A stretch of 39,864 nucleotides of DNA from the NCBI RefSeq assembly GCF_013036045.1, contig NZ_WTPX01000031.1:1-39864 (forward strand). Direction: 5' to 3'. Source of the DNA: Alienimonas chondri. GTDB taxonomy: Bacteria; Planctomycetota; Planctomycetia; Planctomycetales; Planctomycetaceae. The notes under the pieces were generated by a model. The model was not told the DNA's origin and ran no database searches. It saw only the letters and a program-made list of their open reading frames with translations. Positions 7,871 to 16,633 of this stretch are shown here, one piece after another. A program made the position numbers and the translations under genes. Each line of letters opens with the position of its first letter. Positions within the stretch are counted from its first letter, which is position 1.

Positions 7871-9085
7871 GTGCTCATCGTCGCCTCGTCGCCCGTTTTT
7901 TCGCCTCCCTTCGTCCTTCCGCGAGACCCAGCCGTGCTGCCCCACGAATGGACCGAATCGACCTTCAAGCACGGCGCCCCGCTGGAGGTGGATCGCATTT
8001 TTAAGGCGGCGATCAAACTCAAGTGCAGCGACATTCACTTGCAGGTCGGTCGCCCGCCGGTGTTTCGCATCCGAGGGACGCTGCGGGAACTGGATCAGGC
8101 GCCGCTGACGGAGGAGGGGATCGTCGACTTGCTGTTCCCCATGATGGACCAGCGGAACCTCGATATTTTCCACCGGGACGGCGGGGCGGACTTCGCCAAA
8201 ATCATGGAGGTCGACGGGGACAGTTGGCGTTTCCGCGTCAACCTGCTGACGCAGATGGGTAAAGTCGGCATGGTCGCGCGGCGGATCGAGCGATTCATCC
8301 CGGACTTCGAGAACCTGAACCTGCCGCCGGTGATGGAAAGCCTGTGCAAGTTCGACCAGGGCATGGTTCTGCTGGCGGGCGTCACCGGTTCCGGCAAATC
8401 GACCACGATCGCGTCGATGTTGAACTGGGTGAACCACAATATGCGGAAGCATATTCTGACCATCGAAGACCCGATTGAATATATTTACGATGCGGAGAAA
8501 TGTCTGATCAACCAGCGGGAGATCGGGCAGGACGTGATCGACTTCGAGGTCGCGATGAAGCACGCGGTGCGTGAAGACCCGGACATCATGCTGGTGGGCG
8601 AGCTTCGCGACCGGGAAACGTTCGAGACCGCCATCCACGCCGCTGAAACCGGTCACCTGGTATTCGGCACGATTCACGCCAGTACCGCCCCGTCGACCAT
8701 CGGCCGTATTCTCGACCTGTTCCCGATGGATATGCACGCGGCGATTCGCAGTTCAATGGTCTTCAATATGAAGGCCATCGTCGCTCAGAAGCTGTTGCCG
8801 ACGATTTTAGAAGGCGAGGACGACCCGAAGCGGGTGCCGATCGTGGAGATCATGACCTTCAATCCCACCGTCCGAAAACTGATCATGGAAGAGCAGGACG
8901 AGAAGTTGGCTCAAGCGATCTCGCTTGGGAAACAGGAGGGGATGCAGAAGTTCAACGACAGTCTGCAAAGCTTCGTCGAACGGGACTTTATCTCCCGCGC
9001 CGTCGCTTTCGAGGTCAGCCCCAACGCCGAGGAATTGAAGATGGCGTTGAAGGGCATCAGCGTGAAGGGCTCTTCGATCCTCTGA
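7871..9085 (+). CDS. PilT/PilU-type type IV pilus retraction ATPase
   Basis: A secretion/retraction ATPase of the GspE/PilT superfamily. PilT hexamers at the base of type IV pili depolymerise pilin and drive twitching and DNA uptake. Seen here: an N-terminal PAS-like domain (CSDIHLQVGRPPVFRIRG, 52-69), Walker A GVTGSGKST (170-178), the Asp box LTIEDPIEY (197-205), Walker B DPDIMLVGELRD (236-247) and the His box GHLVFGTIHAST (261-272). The order and the absence of a GspE-type N-terminal domain or Cys4 zinc motif point to PilT rather than PilB. The GTG start at 7871 gives 404 aa; an in-frame GTG at 7934 would give 383, nearer the usual PilT length of 345-380, and is equally plausible. No other pilus genes are nearby. 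Confidence 0.93.
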   Translation: MLIVASSPVFSPPFVLPRDPAVLPHEWTESTFKHGAPLEVDRIFKAAIKLKCSDIHLQVGRPPVFRIRGTLRELDQAPLTEEGIVDLLFPMMDQRNLDIFHRDGGADFAKIMEVDGDSWRFRVNLLTQMGKVGMVARRIERFIPDFENLNLPPVMESLCKFDQGMVLLAGVTGSGKSTTIASMLNWVNHNMRKHILTIEDPIEYIYDAEKCLINQREIGQDVIDFEVAMKHAVREDPDIMLVGELRDRETFETAIHAAETGHLVFGTIHASTAPSTIGRILDLFPMDMHAAIRSSMVFNMKAIVAQKLLPTILEGEDDPKRVPIVEIMTFNPTVRKLIMEEQDEKLAQAISLGKQEGMQKFNDSLQSFVERDFISRAVAFEVSPNAEELKMALKGISVKGSSIL

Positions 9086-9199
9086 CGAACGCTCGGAGTT
9101 CTCGACCTTCTGCCGTCGCGTCTCCTGCGGCGGCGGATCGGGGACGAACCGTGGGGATCGACCGGTCGCCTTCTGTCTTCGTTCTTATCTGCGCAAAGA

Positions 9200-9237
9200 A
9201 CACGCCCGCCCGCACTAAGACGTGCGGGCGGGCGTGT
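9200..9237. terminator. Strong hairpin terminator between convergent genes
   Basis: Bases 9200-9215 and 9222-9237 form a perfect 16-bp stem (cacgcccgcccgcac with its complement) around a 6-base loop. It lies 114 bases after the PilT stop (9085) and 55 bases before the stop of the minus-strand Gly/Tyr gene (9293). Only short A/T tracts flank it (aaagaa before, gtagt after), but stem length and placement make it a convincing bidirectional terminator. Confidence 0.7.
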
Positions 9238-9292
9238 AGTCAATCGTTCGCCGCCGGGTCGGGGCGATCGCTTCAGCTCACTGCGACGAGCG

Positions 9293-9700
9293 TTAGCGAA
9301 GCAGTTCGCGGACGCCTCGACGAATCAGGACGTCCTGCAAGCTGCCGCCGCGGTTCGAGCCGTAGACGCCGTTGTACCCGTAGCCGGTGTTGTAACGGCC
9401 GGTTCCGTAGGTCCGTCCGCCGTACAACCCGCTGTTAAAGCCCGGGGAGTAACCGCCGCGATACCCGTATGAAGAGGAGTATCCGCGGTTGTACCCGTAG
9501 GACGGATAGCCGTAGGAGGGACGCACGCCGTACGACGGCTGGACCCCGTAACCGTAGCTGGGGCGGTAGCTGTTGGAGTTGTATCCGCCATAGGCATAGC
9601 CGCCGTTCCCCACGCTGATGCGGAGCTGGGCGTCGGCGGTGTCGGCGGTGCCGAACCCGGCCAGGCAGGCGATCGCGGCGGCTGTGATGAAGGACTTCAT
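9293..9700 (-). CDS. Small secreted Gly/Tyr-rich repeat protein
   Basis: A 135-aa protein starting at ATG 9700 with a clear signal peptide (MKSFITAAAIACLAGFGTADTADA). An upstream in-frame ATG at 9727 would add nine residues before it and spoil the signal sequence. The mature part is low in complexity: many GY, YGY and PSYG units with Asn and Ser (GVQPSYGVRPSYGYPSYGYN, then GYSSSYGYRGGYSPG). A short non-repetitive tail (SLQDVLIRRGVRELLR) is probably a helix and may be the conserved functional part. Gly/Tyr-rich secreted proteins are often surface or matrix components; Tyr cross-linking or aggregation is possible but is inference. It is convergent with the PilT gene and shares the terminator between them. 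Confidence 0.75.
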   Translation of the reverse strand: MKSFITAAAIACLAGFGTADTADAQLRISVGNGGYAYGGYNSNSYRPSYGYGVQPSYGVRPSYGYPSYGYNRGYSSSYGYRGGYSPGFNSGLYGGRTYGTGRYNTGYGYNGVYGSNRGGSLQDVLIRRGVRELLR

Positions 9701-9869
9701 GGTGATGTTCCGAAGGTGAGTTGTCAAATTCCTGTTGATGCATCACCTAGCAGTGCAATCCCTGCGCCAATGCCCCGGAGAGCCACGAAAGCGGTCGTCG
9801 GCCCACCGGGCCGATCGCACGGCGTTCATCGATCGCCGTCGACTGCGGTCTGGACGAACGAACGTCGCG

Positions 9870-10874
9870 TCAGGCGGAGAAGGCCCGACGCGCACACCCA
9901 GCCGCCCCGACCACGCCCGCGTCGGCGCCGAGACTGGCGAAGCTGATGTCCAGATGCTCCGCCACCGTCGGGAACGCCCGCTGTTGGACCTCCTCGCGGA
10001 TCCTCTTGAGGAACAGATCGCCGGTCGTCGTGCCCGGCCCGCCGAAGGTCATCGCCCCCGCCAACAGCACGCAATCCGGATCGATCGTGTGCAGCACGGA
10101 CACGGTGCCCACGCCCAACAGGCGGGCCGTTTCGGTAAGGATCTCCGTCGCGAGGTCGTCCCCGGCGGCGGCGGCTTCGCAGACCAACTTCGGCGTCAGC
10201 TTCTCCCCCTGCGCGATTTGCTCGTGCAGGCGGGAGGTCCCCGGGTCCGCGGCCAGGGCGTCGCGGGTGCGGGCGATCACGCCGCGGGCGCCGCAATACG
10301 CCTCCAGCGTGCCCCGCATCCCGGTGCCGGGATGCTCGCGGGCGTCGGGCCGGGAATCGACGATGATGTGCCCGCACTCGCTGCCGTGGCTGTGTTCCCC
10401 TTCGATCACGGCGTCCCGCAGGATGATGCCGCAACCGATTCCGGTACCCAACGTCCACAGGACGAGACTGTCCGCATCGCGGCCGGCGCCGGACCAGTAC
10501 TCGCCGTAAGCGGCGGCGTTCGCATCGTTCTGAAGCGTCGTCGGCTTACTGAACCTCGCTTCGACCGCCTCCCGAATCGCCCAGTTTCGCCAGCCCGGCA
10601 GGTTCGACGGGCACAGCAGCTTGCCGAGCTTGAGATCCATCGGCCCCGGCGTGGCCAAGCCGACCGCCGCGATCTCCGACAGGCTCACGCCCGCGTCGGT
10701 CAGCGCCTGAGTCGCGGAGGCTTCGATTCGGTCCAAGCCGGCGGCGGGACCGAGTTCCTGCTCCGTCGGCACCGATCCACGCCCCCGCAGCACGCCCCCG
10801 GCATCCACGACGGCGGCCTTGATGTTCGTACCGCCCACATCGATTCCCAGCAGCGGCGGGGCAGTGGAGGACAT
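9870..10874 (-). CDS. ROK-family sugar kinase lacking the usual cysteine motif
   Basis: A 334-aa ROK protein, probably glucokinase-like (ATP-dependent phosphorylation of a hexose at O6). ATG 10874 begins MSSTAPPLLGIDVGGTNIKAA, the phosphate-binding loop (residues 10-20). Also present are ATPGP (75-79), the catalytic base in NDANA (D118), GTGIGCGII (143-151), GHI (168-170), EAYCGA (191-196) and the adenosine region LAGAMTFGGPG (271-281). The family's CxCGxxGCxE zinc motif should lie just before EAY, but the sequence there is DAREHPGTGMRGTLE, with no cysteine. Catalytic residues are kept, so activity is plausible, but specificity or stability may differ. It is divergent from the SDR gene (173-base gap). 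Frames extended further upstream give no sensible N-terminus. Confidence 0.9.
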   Translation of the reverse strand: MSSTAPPLLGIDVGGTNIKAAVVDAGGVLRGRGSVPTEQELGPAAGLDRIEASATQALTDAGVSLSEIAAVGLATPGPMDLKLGKLLCPSNLPGWRNWAIREAVEARFSKPTTLQNDANAAAYGEYWSGAGRDADSLVLWTLGTGIGCGIILRDAVIEGEHSHGSECGHIIVDSRPDAREHPGTGMRGTLEAYCGARGVIARTRDALAADPGTSRLHEQIAQGEKLTPKLVCEAAAAGDDLATEILTETARLLGVGTVSVLHTIDPDCVLLAGAMTFGGPGTTTGDLFLKRIREEVQQRAFPTVAEHLDISFASLGADAGVVGAAGCARRAFSA

Positions 10875-11047
10875 GGTCGAGCGTTTGTGTGGAAGGGGAC
10901 GACAGGCGCGCGGACTGTACCGGGCTGCTCCGATCGCTTGAAGGTCAGCCCCCCTTGGATGGGCAAGGAATGCGCGACGGCCGGGGGGGAGCGAGGCTAA
11001 GATTTCTTGTCGCCTAGAAACTTCCAACTCGTTCGCTTCGCCCTCGC

Positions 11048-12115
11048 ATGTCGTCGACTCCCGCCCGTCTAGGTTCCGCGTTGGCCCGTACGGCCGTAGC
11101 GGCGACGCTCACCGCCGCGGGGACCGCCGTCGGCTACAAGCTGACGACGCGTGCATTGCGGGGCCGGTACAGCTTCGCGGGGAAGACCTGCGTGGTGACC
11201 GGCGGGTCGCGGGGATTCGGGCTGGTGATCGCTCGCAAACTGGTGCGCGCCGGCGCCGCCGTGGCGATTTGCGCCCGCGACGCCGATCAGGTCCGACGCG
11301 CCGCGGACGAGCTGGCCCGGCGGGGCGAACCGGGGCGGGTGGTCGGCGGCGTCTGCGACGTGACCGATCGGGAGTCCGTGCGGCGATTCCTCGCGACCGT
11401 GACCGAAGCGCTCGGCCCGGTCGATCTGCTGGTGAACAACGCCGGGCTGATCTCGTTTGGTCCGCAGGCCTCGTTAACGCCCCAAGACTACGAGGACAGC
11501 CTCGCCACGCACTTCTGGGGGCCGTACTTCTTCACGGAGGAAGTGTTGCCGGCGATGAAGCGGCGGCGGAGCGGACGCATCCTCAACATTGCCAGCATCG
11601 GCGGCCGCGTTCCGTTGGTGCACGGCAACGCCTATACCGTGGGTAAACACGCGCTGGTTGGCTACAGCGAGGGGCTGCGGACCGAGGCGGTGAAGTTCGG
11701 CGTGTACGTCACCACCGCTTGCCCGGGGCTGATGCGGACGGGCTCCCCGCGTCATGCGTTGATTCGCGGGAAGCACGAGGTGGAATACGCAGGGTTCAAG
11801 ATCCTCGACAGCCTGCCGGGCCTGAGTTGCAGCGCGGAGTACGCCGCCGACGCGGCACTCGGTGCGGTCAAGGAAGGCCGGGCCGAAGTGATCCCGCCGT
11901 GGCCGTTCGCGGCGGTCGCCACGTTCCACGACACGTTCCGCAACTTCAGCCTCGACCTGCTCGGCCTGTTGGGACGGGCGATGCCCGACGCCCCCGGCCC
12001 GATCGGCGCTCAAACCACGCCGGCCGTGAAGGGGTACGAGGTCGAAACCCCGCTGAGCCGCTCCGCGTTGACCGGACTCACCCAGCGGGCCGCGGTGCGG
12101 AACAACGAAGTGTGA
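11048..12115 (+). CDS. Short-chain dehydrogenase/reductase with N-terminal membrane anchor
   Basis: A 355-aa classical SDR. An Ala-rich hydrophobic helix (about 10-30, TAVAATLTAAGTAVGY) precedes the Rossmann fold and probably anchors it to the membrane. Motifs: TGGSRGFG cofactor loop (51-58), NNAG (130-133), catalytic S183 in NIASIGG, Y196 and K200 in AYTVGK, and the CPG turn. Arg77 after the second strand (AICARD) suggests NADP(H) preference. A C-terminal region of about 100 residues extends beyond the usual 250-aa core. The oxidised or reduced substrate is unknown; such anchored SDRs often act on lipids or sterol-like molecules. ATG 11048 is the first start after the ROK promoter region. 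Its end is 54 bases from the stop of the minus-strand caspase-like gene. Confidence 0.9.
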   Translation: MSSTPARLGSALARTAVAATLTAAGTAVGYKLTTRALRGRYSFAGKTCVVTGGSRGFGLVIARKLVRAGAAVAICARDADQVRRAADELARRGEPGRVVGGVCDVTDRESVRRFLATVTEALGPVDLLVNNAGLISFGPQASLTPQDYEDSLATHFWGPYFFTEEVLPAMKRRRSGRILNIASIGGRVPLVHGNAYTVGKHALVGYSEGLRTEAVKFGVYVTTACPGLMRTGSPRHALIRGKHEVEYAGFKILDSLPGLSCSAEYAADAALGAVKEGRAEVIPPWPFAAVATFHDTFRNFSLDLLGLLGRAMPDAPGPIGAQTTPAVKGYEVETPLSRSALTGLTQRAAVRNNEV

Positions 12116-12169
12116 ACCATGGTCGCGGCCTGACCCGAAGGGCCCGACGGGAGGACTCTTCGCCGGGAG

Positions 12170-14170
12170 TCAGGCGCCGCCGTCGCTCGGTTCGTCCGCC
12201 GGAGCTGCGGGCGCTCCCGAACTGGGGAGCAGTGCCTGAGCGACCTCCGCCGCGTTCGGACGCAGGCTCCGTCGCGCCACGTTCTCCGCCACGGTCAGCA
12301 GTCGGAGCACGCGATCGAGCGCCTCCGGCGATTCGGATTGAATGCCTGCCGTCCGCATCTTGGCGGAGAGCGAGCCGAGCGACGCGGATCGTCCTCCCAG
12401 CGCCCGTTGGATCGACGCGGGCATCGCGGTCGGATCGTAGATCTCCGCTTCCGTGACCTTCGTTACCGGCACGGCGACCGTGTACTGAACCTCTTGCGTG
12501 CGGGCTTCCGTCCGCTCCCCGCCGGCGCCGTCCGGCACTTCCGCCATGTAATTGACCACCTTCGTACGGACCTCTTGACGCATCGTCGTGTACTCGCGCA
12601 GCACGGTCTTCCGTCGTCCCGCTGCGAAGGCGGAGGGTTGTTCGGCGACGATCGTCGCGATCTTGACGAGAGCCCTTTCGCGGGCGGCGGCGTCCCGGCT
12701 TTTGTCTGCCGCATCGAGGGCCGAGATCGCGGCCTCGATCTCCCTGTCGGTGAATTTCGGCGGCGGGGCGACCGCCGGACCGACGGCCCCCGCGTTGGAG
12801 ACGAGCGGCACATCGCCCGACCCGGAGTTCATCCCGCCCACCGCTCCGGTTCCGGACAGCTGGGCCAGTTCCGCGGTCATCGCGGGGACGAAGAAGCGAT
12901 CCGGCTGCGTGGCGAAGCGATCGGCGAGCCGGCGCAAATCGACCGGCGCCCGACCGTCCACCAACACCGCGGCAAGCTGCAGATGAAGCTGTCTCGTGTA
13001 CCCGAATAGTCCGATCCGTCGCGTCAACCGACCGACGAGATCGGAGGCCACGTCGTCGGGGTCCGGCGGGAGCGGCGCGATGGAGAACCCCGGCACGACC
13101 GTTCCGCCGGGACCGACGATGACCGGCGGAGACGGTCGGCGTGCGCCGAAGCCGATGCCGCCGATGGAGGCGCTGGTTCTCGCCAGCGGCAATCGCAGCG
13201 TCGCGGGACCGGCGGTGCAGCGAATCGTCTGCTTTAACGCCGGCGTCCCCGGCAGTTTCTGCCGCTCCGCCCGGAGAAGAGCGGCGACGTTGAGGTTCGC
13301 CCGCGCGGCCGTCTCGGCCAATGTGAGGACCCCGTCGCGATCGACGTCCGTCTCCGCCTGTCCGAGCGCCGCCGCGAAGCTCCACGCCGTGAGTCCGATC
13401 CCGCCGGTTGTCGATTCGATCTCGAAGCTGGATTCGCCCGAGTCGAAACCGGTAATGAACGCTTCGTTGCCGCCCGATTGGAGAACCTGCCGTCGCTGGG
13501 CGTCGATCGCGACCGCCCCCGGCACGTCGATCGCGGGGCTGACCATTTGCGGGGTCGAACGATCGAGGGACGCATCCCAGAACGTGAGTCGGTGGGCGGC
13601 CGACGAGAGAGCCATCTGAGCCCGCACCTGCGGGACGGAGATGCCCTCGAGGCCCAGCCGCCTGAGCGTCGAATCACTGGCGGCGAAGTAGGGGAGACCG
13701 TTCTCAGTCGTCCCGTAGCCGAAAGCCGCGAACACGCAGACCGTCGGACGTCGATCGGCGGCTCCCCATCGCGAAGCGGCGCCGGCGACGTTCGACAGCG
13801 CCTGCAAGAGTTCGTTCCGCGAGGTGCCCAGGAACTGCACGCCGCTCGTCCGCAATGCGTTCATCCGCTTGACCGACGCCGGACTCTGCGGGATCCGGTC
13901 GATCGCCACGACGCAGTTCGCGGGGGGAATCAGGCCGTATTCCACGACGAACGTGTGGGCCAACAGAACCGCATCGTCCGGAGCCCACGTCGCTCCGGCC
14001 GCCGCCGGCGGCACGTCGGCGGGATGACTGACGCCGACGAACAGGCCGGCGCTGCCGCTGGGCGGAGTCGGCGCCAGTTTCGCCGTCGCGTCCCTCTGGC
14101 GGGCGACCGCTTCGGGAGCGGCAGGCGCCAGCAGCGCCAGCAGGAGGAGGAAACGCGCGAAACGATCCAT
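12170..14170 (-). CDS. Secreted caspase-fold protein with both catalytic residues replaced
   Basis: A 666-aa exported protein starting at ATG 14170 with signal peptide MDRFARFLLLLALLAPAAPEAVA. Residues 40-300 follow the pattern of bacterial C14-type caspase-like peptidases: GLFVGVSHP (first strand), APDDAVLLAHTFVVEYG, a strand ending VFAAFGYG (147-153) where active enzymes have YFSGHG, FWDASLDRS (197-205) where they have LLDACxSG, then a GG..LTAWSFAAALG helix followed by an EF-hand-like DVDRDGVLTLAE (275-286), as seen after many such domains. The His is Phe150 and the Cys is Ser201, so peptidase activity is unlikely. The C-terminal part contains a segment like the YTV motif common in planctomycete secreted proteins (QYTVAVPVTKV). 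It lies 145 bases after the last HSP90-cassette gene, on the same strand. The fold call is by motif pattern only. Confidence 0.72.
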   Translation of the reverse strand: MDRFARFLLLLALLAPAAPEAVARQRDATAKLAPTPPSGSAGLFVGVSHPADVPPAAAGATWAPDDAVLLAHTFVVEYGLIPPANCVVAIDRIPQSPASVKRMNALRTSGVQFLGTSRNELLQALSNVAGAASRWGAADRRPTVCVFAAFGYGTTENGLPYFAASDSTLRRLGLEGISVPQVRAQMALSSAAHRLTFWDASLDRSTPQMVSPAIDVPGAVAIDAQRRQVLQSGGNEAFITGFDSGESSFEIESTTGGIGLTAWSFAAALGQAETDVDRDGVLTLAETAARANLNVAALLRAERQKLPGTPALKQTIRCTAGPATLRLPLARTSASIGGIGFGARRPSPPVIVGPGGTVVPGFSIAPLPPDPDDVASDLVGRLTRRIGLFGYTRQLHLQLAAVLVDGRAPVDLRRLADRFATQPDRFFVPAMTAELAQLSGTGAVGGMNSGSGDVPLVSNAGAVGPAVAPPPKFTDREIEAAISALDAADKSRDAAARERALVKIATIVAEQPSAFAAGRRKTVLREYTTMRQEVRTKVVNYMAEVPDGAGGERTEARTQEVQYTVAVPVTKVTEAEIYDPTAMPASIQRALGGRSASLGSLSAKMRTAGIQSESPEALDRVLRLLTVAENVARRSLRPNAAEVAQALLPSSGAPAAPADEPSDGGA

Positions 14171-14315
14171 GACTCGGCCCTTGTGAAAGATCGGAAAATC
14201 GATCTTGTCAAGTCGGCGCAGGCCCAACAAGCGGCGGTTTCCACGGCGCGAGCTGATATTTCAATATATTCCCGATGCGGCGTCCTTGTCGGCCCCCGAC
14301 TGTCACGAATGAGGC
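14171..14315. promoter_or_regulatory. AT-richer gap upstream of the caspase-like gene
   Basis: This 145-base gap is markedly richer in A/T than its surroundings (gatatttcaatatattccc near 14255). On the minus strand it holds a consensus-like -35 hexamer TTGACA (bases 14211-14206), but no good -10 box lies 15-18 bases further on. A palindrome gatcggaaaatcgatc sits at 14189-14204. It probably holds a promoter for the caspase-like gene, so that gene may be transcribed apart from the HSP90 cassette. Confidence 0.35.
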
Positions 14316-15422
14316 TTATCTCCCCTCCGTCGCAAACGCCCGGCTCGCGGCCTGCCGGCGGGAGACGGCGTCGTTGCCGTTGCGGGCGTCGAATTGTGAG
14401 GCAAGGTCGTCCGCCGCCGCCGTGAACATGGCGCCAAGCTCGGAGGGACGCACCGGGTTCTCGAACTCTTCGATCGGGAAGTCGGTCGGCAGGCGCATCA
14501 CCCGGCGACGATCGGAGTTCCCCGAAAGCCGCTCCAGCGCAACGCCGGCCGCGGACAGATATTCGCGGCGATTGTCGTCGGACGCTCCGCCGACGGCGTC
14601 GGCCGTTCGCTTCAAGAGAGCCGGAACCTCTTTGGCGGCCCCCGTCCGGGCGAGGTAGAGGAAGTGTCGGGCGGCGCACCAGGTGAAGTGCGGGAAGCGA
14701 TTCAACGCGTTCAACCCCAGCCGGTGCTGCTCCGCCGCGTCCTCGTCACGCCCGAGTCGCAGCAACGGCGCGAGCAGTTCGCTGTGGGTGCGTTCCGGCT
14801 CTTCGGCGCAGCTCAGGCACCCATTCAATAGCGGCGCGGCGCGGTCGACGGCTCCGGCGTCGTCGCCCAGCCGGACGGCGTGCGTGACCGTTCGACTGGC
14901 CTCGCAGGCGTGGCAATCGCTGAGGGAGTCCCGCGGGGCCGCCTCGAATCGGGCGAACGCTTCGCCGGCGGCGGCTTCGTCGCCCAGCATCCAGAGAGTA
15001 TTCGCCCGGTAGTTCTCCGCCGGCCGCGGGCTGAACCCGTGGGCCTCGCAGCGGGCGGCGAAGTCGTCGAGGACGGACATCACCCGCTCGACCGGGAACG
15101 CGAGGTAGTCCGCCAGCGAATCCGCCAGCCATTTGTACTTCCACAGCAGGCTATGCCAGTCGACCCATTCGGCTTCGGGGTCGCGGTCAGCCTCGCCCAG
15201 CACGACGGCGAAGGGCGTCAGCGCCCGGTCGTACTGCTTCGCCCCCATCACGGCCTCCCGCACCACCGCGAGCCGCGCCTGCATCCGGAACTCGACGTCG
15301 CACCCGGCGGCGTCGGCCTGCTGCACGACCTCCTCCCACAGCCCCACCGCCGCCGCCCCGGACGGAGCGGATCGAGCCAAGAGGAAGGCGAACTGCACCT
15401 CGGGCGGCAGGTGATCGAACAT
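14316..15422 (-). CDS. HSP90-cassette helical protein, copy 6 (RNGN family)
   Basis: A 368-aa, mostly helical protein, the last of six tandem paralogues downstream of the HSP90 gene. ATG 15422 begins MFDHLPPEV. Family landmarks: YDRALTPFAVVLGEADRDP (64-82), the helix VLDDFAARCEAHGFS (117-131), CHAC (170-173), C205 followed by EEPERTH (H213), LGRDEDAAEQHRLGLNAL (223-240) and the C-terminal FDARNGN (344-350) then RAF. The four residues C170, C173, C205 and H213 could bind a metal. It is closest to copy 5 (15487-16617), sharing long identical runs. Alpha-helical hairpins resemble TPR-type repeats, but no canonical TPR consensus stands out. The gap to copy 5 is 64 bases, the widest within the cassette. 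Function unknown; an adaptor or client-binding partner of the HSP90 protein is my inference. Confidence 0.82.
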   Translation of the reverse strand: MFDHLPPEVQFAFLLARSAPSGAAAVGLWEEVVQQADAAGCDVEFRMQARLAVVREAVMGAKQYDRALTPFAVVLGEADRDPEAEWVDWHSLLWKYKWLADSLADYLAFPVERVMSVLDDFAARCEAHGFSPRPAENYRANTLWMLGDEAAAGEAFARFEAAPRDSLSDCHACEASRTVTHAVRLGDDAGAVDRAAPLLNGCLSCAEEPERTHSELLAPLLRLGRDEDAAEQHRLGLNALNRFPHFTWCAARHFLYLARTGAAKEVPALLKRTADAVGGASDDNRREYLSAAGVALERLSGNSDRRRVMRLPTDFPIEEFENPVRPSELGAMFTAAADDLASQFDARNGNDAVSRRQAASRAFATEGR

Positions 15423-15486
15423 CGCGGTACGGCGTGCGGAAAGGCGAGTCGGACCCGGCCCTCGGCGGACCGGTTCGGGAAGGAAG

Positions 15487-16617
15487 TTACCCGGCGCCTT
15501 GTGCGAAGGCCCGCGCCGCCGCTCGGCGCCGGGTGAAGGCGTCGTTGCCGTTGCGGGCGTTGAACTTCGCCTCGATCGCGTCCGCGGCGGCGCCGATCTG
15601 AGCCGCCAGGTCGGACGGCTTCACGGGGCCGCCGGCGTCCGGCCCGTTGGCGTAGGGGACGGGAAAGCCGGCCGGGAGGGCGAATCGTTTCGCTTTGTCG
15701 GACTTCGCCGCGACGGCTTCGAGGAACACCTCGCTCGCCCCGAGGAACCGCCAGCGGTCGTGATCGGGAACGGCCGGGACCGAGCGGGCGAACCGCTTGA
15801 ACACCCGCCCGCCTGCCGTCAGATCGCCGGTGCGGGTCAGATAGTCGAGGTGGTCGGCGCCGCGGGACACGAACTGCGGGAACCGTTTCAGCGCGTTCAA
15901 GCCGATGCGGTGTCGCTCGGCGGCGTCTTCGTCGCGGCCGAGGCGAATCAGCGGGGCGAGCAGCATGCCGTGCGTGTTCTCCGGCTCCTCCGCACAGCCC
16001 AGCCGACCGGCGGCGAGGGGGATGAACCGTTCGACCGCGCCTGCGTCGTCGCCGGTTTGCACGGCGAACTGCACCGCCCGCGCCGTCTCGCAAGCGCGGC
16101 AGTCGCTCAGCCCGTCGCGGGGGGCCGCTTCGAAACGCTTCATCGCCGCCGCGGCGGCCTCGACGTCGCCCAGCAGCCAGGCGTTGTTCGCCCGGTAGTT
16201 CTCCGCGGGCCGCGCGGAGAACCCGTGCGCCGCCGCCCGGTCCGCGAAGTCGTCGAGGATCGCGAAAATCTTCTCCCGCGGGATCGCCGCGTACTCGCCC
16301 GTCGAATCGCTGAGCCACTTGTACTTCCACAGCAGCTGATACCAATCGACCCACTCCGCGTCCGGATCGCGATCCGCTTCGGCCAAGAGGGTCGCCCAGG
16401 GGCCGAACGCCCGATCGTATTGCTTCACGCCGTCGGATGCGGCCGCTTCGACCAACTCCTCCCGGAACGACATCCGCACCTCCGCGGGGAGGTTCGCCGC
16501 ATCGGCGCGGGCGACGGCGGACTCCCAAAGCGCCACTTTTGCGGGGCCGTCTGGCGCGAAGTAGGCCGCTTCCGCGGCCTCGAACACGTCGGGCGGAAGA
16601 TCTTCGGCGGAGAACAT
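15487..16617 (-). CDS. HSP90-cassette helical protein, copy 5 (RNGN family)
   Basis: A 376-aa paralogue of copy 6. ATG 16617 (MFSAEDLPPDVFEAAEAAYF) matches the start of copy 6; a longer upstream frame only overlaps copy 4. Shared landmarks: YDRAFGPWATLLAEADRDP (67-85), AEWVDW then LLWKYKWLSDS (87-105), the DDFADRAAAHGFSARPAENYRANN region (122-145), CRAC (173-176), C208 with EEPENTH (H216), and FNARNGN (352-358) followed by RAFAQG. Its identity to copy 6 through the middle points to a recent duplication. The cysteine/histidine set is intact. Copy 4 ends 16 bases upstream of this start, so the two are probably on one transcript. No enzymatic motif is visible. Confidence 0.83.
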   Translation of the reverse strand: MFSAEDLPPDVFEAAEAAYFAPDGPAKVALWESAVARADAANLPAEVRMSFREELVEAAASDGVKQYDRAFGPWATLLAEADRDPDAEWVDWYQLLWKYKWLSDSTGEYAAIPREKIFAILDDFADRAAAHGFSARPAENYRANNAWLLGDVEAAAAAMKRFEAAPRDGLSDCRACETARAVQFAVQTGDDAGAVERFIPLAAGRLGCAEEPENTHGMLLAPLIRLGRDEDAAERHRIGLNALKRFPQFVSRGADHLDYLTRTGDLTAGGRVFKRFARSVPAVPDHDRWRFLGASEVFLEAVAAKSDKAKRFALPAGFPVPYANGPDAGGPVKPSDLAAQIGAAADAIEAKFNARNGNDAFTRRRAAARAFAQGAG

Positions 16618-16633
16618 CGCGGGGCGACTTTCG

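Noticed and set aside
6811-8004. A 397-aa plus-strand frame opposite the membrane protein
   Set aside because: Gln/Arg/Pro-rich shadow, overlapping both the membrane protein and the start of the PilT gene.
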